Source: Conus ventricosus
Lineage: Eukaryota > Mollusca > Gastropoda > Neogastropoda > Conidae
Assembly (NCBI GenBank): GCA_018398815.1
Contig: CM031610.1
Location: 33,578,615 to 33,642,614 of the forward strand
Length of the DNA stretch: 64,000 nt
Direction: 5' to 3'
The position numbers were made by a program, and so were the translations under genes. The notes under the pieces are model-generated. The model was not told where the DNA came from. It made no database searches and saw only the letters and a program-made list of their open reading frames with translations. This document shows positions 59,653-64,000 of this stretch, in pieces (the stretch's first letter is position 1; every line of letters starts with the position of its first letter).

Positions 59653-60959
59653 TATACGTGTGTGCATTTGCAAATGCATACGCATGTGTGAAAAAAGAAA
59701 GAGACACAGCGGTGTGTAACGTGTTTTGTGCACTCACACTCACACTTGTACATGTCTAAAAACTTTTCTTTTCACACAGATTTGAGAAGACTATTTTTCA
59801 CAAACATTGTGGGATACTATGAAAATGATCGATCACTACACTACTGGGACACAAACACGACACAGACAAAACGCAGCCAAAAACACACACAAACATACAC
59901 ACACAAACACATATACTCTCACTACTGCAAACACAGACGCACAGAAGAGAACACAGAGAGAGAGAGAAAAAAAGAGAGGAGACGCAAGAGAGGAAAGGGG
60001 GAGGAGAGAAGGAGTGGGGAAACAAGAGAGAGAAAAGGAAAGAGAGAGGGAAGACTAGAGAGAGAAAGCAAAATAATATTATTCATTCATAGTTCTCACT
60101 GTCATGTTTCGTAAAAATCAATGTGCAACCCAAAAACTTTTACGAGCTGTCCCCCCTCCCACCCCATCCTCCAGTGCACAATTTCTGTCTCTCTCTTAGT
60201 CATGAGTTTGCTGGTTTTAAACAAAAACTTGCATTTTTTTTCTATATTTTTTCTTTGTGAAAATAAGTGTTCTTTTAGAAATATCACAAGTGCATAGAAA
60301 TAACACAATCATTTTGGTCAACCAAACCAGCTGTCGCTGCCACCACAATTTTGTTAAAAGGGACAGCAGCTGTTGCCGCCTTTATCCAATTGGCACATCA
60401 AACTAGCTGTGATCAAAATCTTTGGTTCCTCCGTCTAATCTATACTACAACAATAGGTAGCGTTGGCGAATACAACTTTGTGTTGTATGACGATGCACCA
60501 TCAAATTTAAGAGAATCCACACAGCAGAGGACACAGAGAAAAAAAGTGAACCTTCCTCTTCCCTTTTCGGATTCCACGCAACACACGAACCAGGAAAGTC
60601 AGACCAAAAACAAAGAAACCAATTTTTTCTTTCTCTCCACGAGGGAAAACATGTATTGAAAGAATATTTCAAACGCAAAATGAGACCTTTTGATGTAAAA
60701 CCACAAACACAGAGCACCATCTTCATTTTTTAAACCTAGTAAAGGATCATTGCACTGACTTATACATCAAGCACCATCACATGAACACAAAATGCACTTC
60801 CCCCTTCGATCCCAAAGTAAAATATTTAATTTATTACCGTTTCTGCTTAAAATGCCAACCCCTCTTTAAAAATTCTTGCCTTTCCCCTGGGCGTATGTAG
60901 AATTTCTTTTTTTCTTTCCCTAAGTGTCCACAACTCAGTTAAAATTCTGACACTTTTGG
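59653..60959 (-). other. Intron 5 copy, middle part
   Basis: Inverse of about 17256-18642; the GT and CT repeats appear at about 59850-60065. No new feature. Confidence 0.7.
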
Positions 60960-61300
60960 GGTGTTGACCGTTTTTTAAACCCGCCATTAAAGGGACCATA
61001 AACCCCCTTTGGGGAAGGCGCATGCAAAATTTTAACTGTCTCCATACCCCAAAGGCCCAAATGGGCCTCTCTTCCCCAAATTTTGGTGATGGATTTTTCG
61101 TGTCTGCAAGATTTATGCTGCATTCACATATGGAACCTCGGGTTTTTAGTCTCTTCGAAGGACTGTATGGGAAAAGGGAGTCAAACCAATGTTTAATCCG
61201 GGAAAAATCTCCCTGTACCGAAAAAGCCCGGGGGAGATTCAAACCCCCCAACCCCCCATTATGATCCGGTGCTCACCAAATGTGCATTCCGGCTTTCTCT
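60960..61300 (-). mobile_element. SINE copy A in the reverse arm
   Basis: Inverse of 16909-17255, with errors in the tRNA-like head (the B box region reads AACCCCCCAACCCCCC). Confidence 0.8.
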
Positions 61301-61746
61301 CTGATAAAAACAAAACTCGACTCTGATAGTGGGAGTTCTATCATCTCACACCCTTAAACTTTCAAAAAACTTGGACAAAAAAAAAGATTTTTCTCAAAAT
61401 TTTGAAATCATACTGTACAGTGCATCATGGCATGCATCTCACACAGAAATGCTCAAAAACAAAATGTTGGTGAGGGGACAGGAAAGGGGAAAAAGGAAAT
61501 GAAGATCATTCTTTAAAGTTATTTCTAAAAACAAATGAAAAACAAATTAAATGCATACATACATTAAAACACACAACTCAAACTTTTTGTCACTGCCATA
61601 CGAAAAAATGCCCCAGGTGATCAGCCAAAATTCTTTTCCCCTTTTGTGGGGTTTTAAAGAAAAAAAAATTAGAATCTCAATACAAGTTTAAAATTCAAAA
61701 TTTTCACACTAACTAACAGTCAACACAAAAGCAAAATTTTACTCAC
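61301..61746 (-). other. Intron 5 copy, first part
   Basis: Inverse of 16440-16908. No gene. Confidence 0.7.
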
Positions 61747-62795
61747 GGGGTTGTACATCTGATCAACACAGTCGATAAAAACAGCACAGTACAGAGGAAA
61801 ACTGGCAAAATCTCCAGCGTCGACCGTTTACAAAGGCTGCCTGACCTTCCCCCTACACATGCGCGTTTTTACCTTGGATGGATCCCCACTCTGTCACTTG
61901 CCCCAAAGGCGTCCGTCGGGGGCTACGACGGAAACTCTCATCAAACAGGAAAACCTGTCCTGGCTTGCCGCCCTCTGCAGGGCCGAGCTCAGCAGCTCCA
62001 TGACTTCTCACCACCTTCTCGCTCTCCCCGGAACGCCGGGGGGATGTGCGTGGAAGAATTCCTGGGAAAACCCCCAGGCACGCTGCATCAGGGCCCGGGG
62101 GTTCTCGGGCTTGTTTCTCGGGTTTCCCGTCGGTGGTCGTCCACAATGTCCTTTTTCTTTGGTTTTTCGCCCTTTATGGGGGTGTTTTTCTGGGGAAATT
62201 TATAGCGGGGACATCGGGGGGTCTCTCCAGTTCGAGGGGAGATCTGGGGAAATCTTTTACCCTGCTTGCTCCACGCTGTCCTGAGGTGGGTCTGGGACTT
62301 TTTCTGGGCAGCTATGGCCGGTTCATTATTGTCACTCGGGACGGTTTTTTGATTGCTCGCTTTTGTTCCCCCCGCGATCCCCTTGAAACCTTGTGTCTCC
62401 CCTGTCGCCCCTTTCAGGGAAAGTATCTTTAAGCTTCCCCGGGTTTTTTCTTCAGTGTTCGCTCAGGGGCGGGCCGGGTCTTAAAAGACCCCAAAACCGA
62501 TCTACCCTAGCATCACCCTTTCACCACTACCCTCCATCTAAGGGCCCCACCACCCCCACCACCGCAGCAGGGCTGCCCTCATCTGCCCTGGCAGACGGGC
62601 GTCAGGCATCCTGTACAGACTGTCTGATCCCCCGGCACCCTGGGCGTGGGCCATGGAGGGCTGCCACGGGCCGGGGCCGCTCACAGTGAGGGGCGGCCGT
62701 CAGTTCAGCGTCGCTGGGCCCCCTCTACGCATTTCCTGGGCCGTCACCACCTGGTGCGGGGGGAGGGGGTGCCTGTGGTGCACCTGGAACACATC
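61747..62795 (-). CDS. DOP1: DOP1 exon 5 copy, damaged
   Basis: Inverse of 15328-16439, about 60 bases shorter and broken by many frameshifts. The GTGCAC near its 5' end suggests a Val codon missing from arm 1. Confidence 0.82.
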
Positions 62796-63355
62796 CTGAA
62801 ACAGTTACTGAACCTAATCAGTACCACTCTGGGGACACATCCTGAAAAAGTTGACATGAATCCTAATCAGTACCATCGGATACACATCCCGAAACAGTTG
62901 ACATGAATCATAAGTCAGTTACACTCGGAACCATCCTTTAAAAAACAGCTACATGATCCTAAAACATTACACCCTGGGGACACATCCTTTGAACAGCTGA
63001 CTGAATCTTTAAAACACTCCACTCGGGGACACTCCTTAAGCGTTGACAAGAATCCTAAACAGTTACACTCTGGAAACACATCCCGAAAAAGTTGACATGA
63101 TCCTAAATCACCACCCCCGGGGAACATCCCTTAAAAATTGACAAGAATCCTAAATCAGCTACACTCTGGGTACACACCTGAAAACAGTTGACAGATCCTA
63201 AATCAGTTACACCCGGGGGGCACACTTGAAAGCGACATGAATCTTAAAAAATTTTTAGTTACACCTGGGTACACATCCGAAACAGTTGACTAATCCCCAA
63301 ATCATTTTTCACCTGGTTTCCATCCTGAAAAAGTTGACATAAAACCTAGAATGAG
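62796..63355 (-). repeat. 50-bp array copy (reverse arm)
   Basis: Inverse of 14764-15327. About 11 units are still traceable, so the array is not an arm 1 artefact. Unit edges carry indels. Confidence 0.85.
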
Positions 63356-63564
63356 TTACAAACATGCTGAAATGTTTTCAAATATCCATTTTTAAACACC
63401 ACTGAAATAATTTTTTTATTCACCCTCACTGATCATGTACGAACTCCCTTCCCCCTCCCTCATTCAGCACACATGCACACAAAAACACAATACACACTGA
63501 TTTCACCATTCATTAGAAAAGAAAAAAAAAAACAGTGAAATCATGCCAGACCTGTTACACTCAC
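63356..63564 (-). other. Intron 4 copy, 5' part
   Basis: Inverse of 14528-14763. Confidence 0.7.
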
Positions 63565-64000
63565 CAGTGAAATCACATCCAACAGTAACTCCGCAATGTG
63601 GCACAACTCCGACAGGTTGATCACGTCATCAGACTCCGATGACACACTTGTTTTTCTGTGACAGGCATCCCTTGTCCGTTGACATGCTTTACTGAAAAGA
63701 CGACCAATAATTCCCAGATAAAGTAGGACTCAAATGAGCCAAACAGCAGGTTTGCAGTTTTGACAAGTTCATCCACATGCTTACTGTCTTTTGCCAATGT
63801 TTTTCCCACCAGTCTGTGAAGGAGGCTGATCTACATTGTTTTCACTTTCCGTTCTTGTGCCTTCTTGGTACAAGCTTCGAAAAACAGACAGCAACACATC
63901 TTCAATAATCACTGGACCGATTTCAGGCTGTCCAACAAGCTGATCAGTATTCGGAAAGGCTTCAGAACTGCCAATGTCCATCTTCCCCTAACCTGGCGTC
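63565..64000 (-). CDS. DOP1: DOP1 exon 4 copy, partial
   Basis: Inverse of 14090-14527, running off the window end. Better preserved than the other copies; the ELVKTANLLFGSFESYFIWE and EIGPVIIEDVLLSVFRSLY strings are legible. Confidence 0.85.

Larger units (their letters stand above)
50064..64000 (-). repeat. Arm 2: reverse-complement copy of about 14090-28590
   Basis: Same exons, SINEs, hAT element and array in reverse order. It is about 13.9 kb against 14.5 kb in arm 1. Indels in homopolymers and dinucleotide runs occur every few tens of bases, and exons are broken in many places. That pattern is typical of unpolished long-read sequence. Confidence 0.95.

Overview
The window is eukaryotic nuclear DNA: spliced exons with GT-AG introns, AT-rich introns full of (CA)n/(CT)n microsatellites, tRNA-derived SINEs and many transposons. 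The mix of a DIRS-type element, an LTR element, hAT elements and SINEs, with a DOP1 gene close to the animal form, suggests a marine invertebrate, most likely a mollusc (inference, not proven). No bacterial gene, operon or CRISPR array is present.

Host gene. One host gene is recognisable: DOP1 (Dopey), a very large peripheral Golgi/endosome protein that works with MON2. Fourteen exons on the + strand (1639-36976) cover the conserved N-terminal domain, the acidic linker and the middle region. The first coding exon(s) lie upstream or were not recognised. The last third of the protein (roughly 750 residues) is absent from 36977-49064. Several exons carry small frame-breaking indels that look like assembly errors.

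Transposons in or next to the gene. (1) 3046-10930: a minus-strand LTR retrotransposon with 5-bp target duplication, gene order gag-protease-integrase-RT-RNase H (Gmr1-like Ty3/gypsy) and most of the integrase core deleted. (2) 18643-20558 and 29733-30931: two hAT elements with clear terminal inverted repeats and 5-bp duplications. (3) 16909-17255 and 25769-26098: two SINEs sharing a central core; the second sits inside a BED-finger/hAT-like ORF. (4) 38290-48075: a three-level nest, a non-LTR retrotransposon split by a hAT element (39413-47062), itself split by a DIRS-like element (about 39772-45943).

Tandem arrays at splice acceptors. Two DOP1 introns end in minisatellites whose repeat unit contains the acceptor site and the first bases of the next exon: 11 x 50 bp before exon 5 and 22 x 42 bp before exon 14. 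The second array stays open in the exon's reading frame over its last 18 units. This is the most unusual feature of the window.

Assembly structure. After a 999-base N run (49065-50063), 50064-64000 is the reverse complement of about 14090-28590, with the same exons, SINEs, microsatellites and hAT insertion but many more indels. It is most simply a redundant, poorly polished haplotig or misjoined contig. Comparing the arms helps separate sequence errors from real changes.
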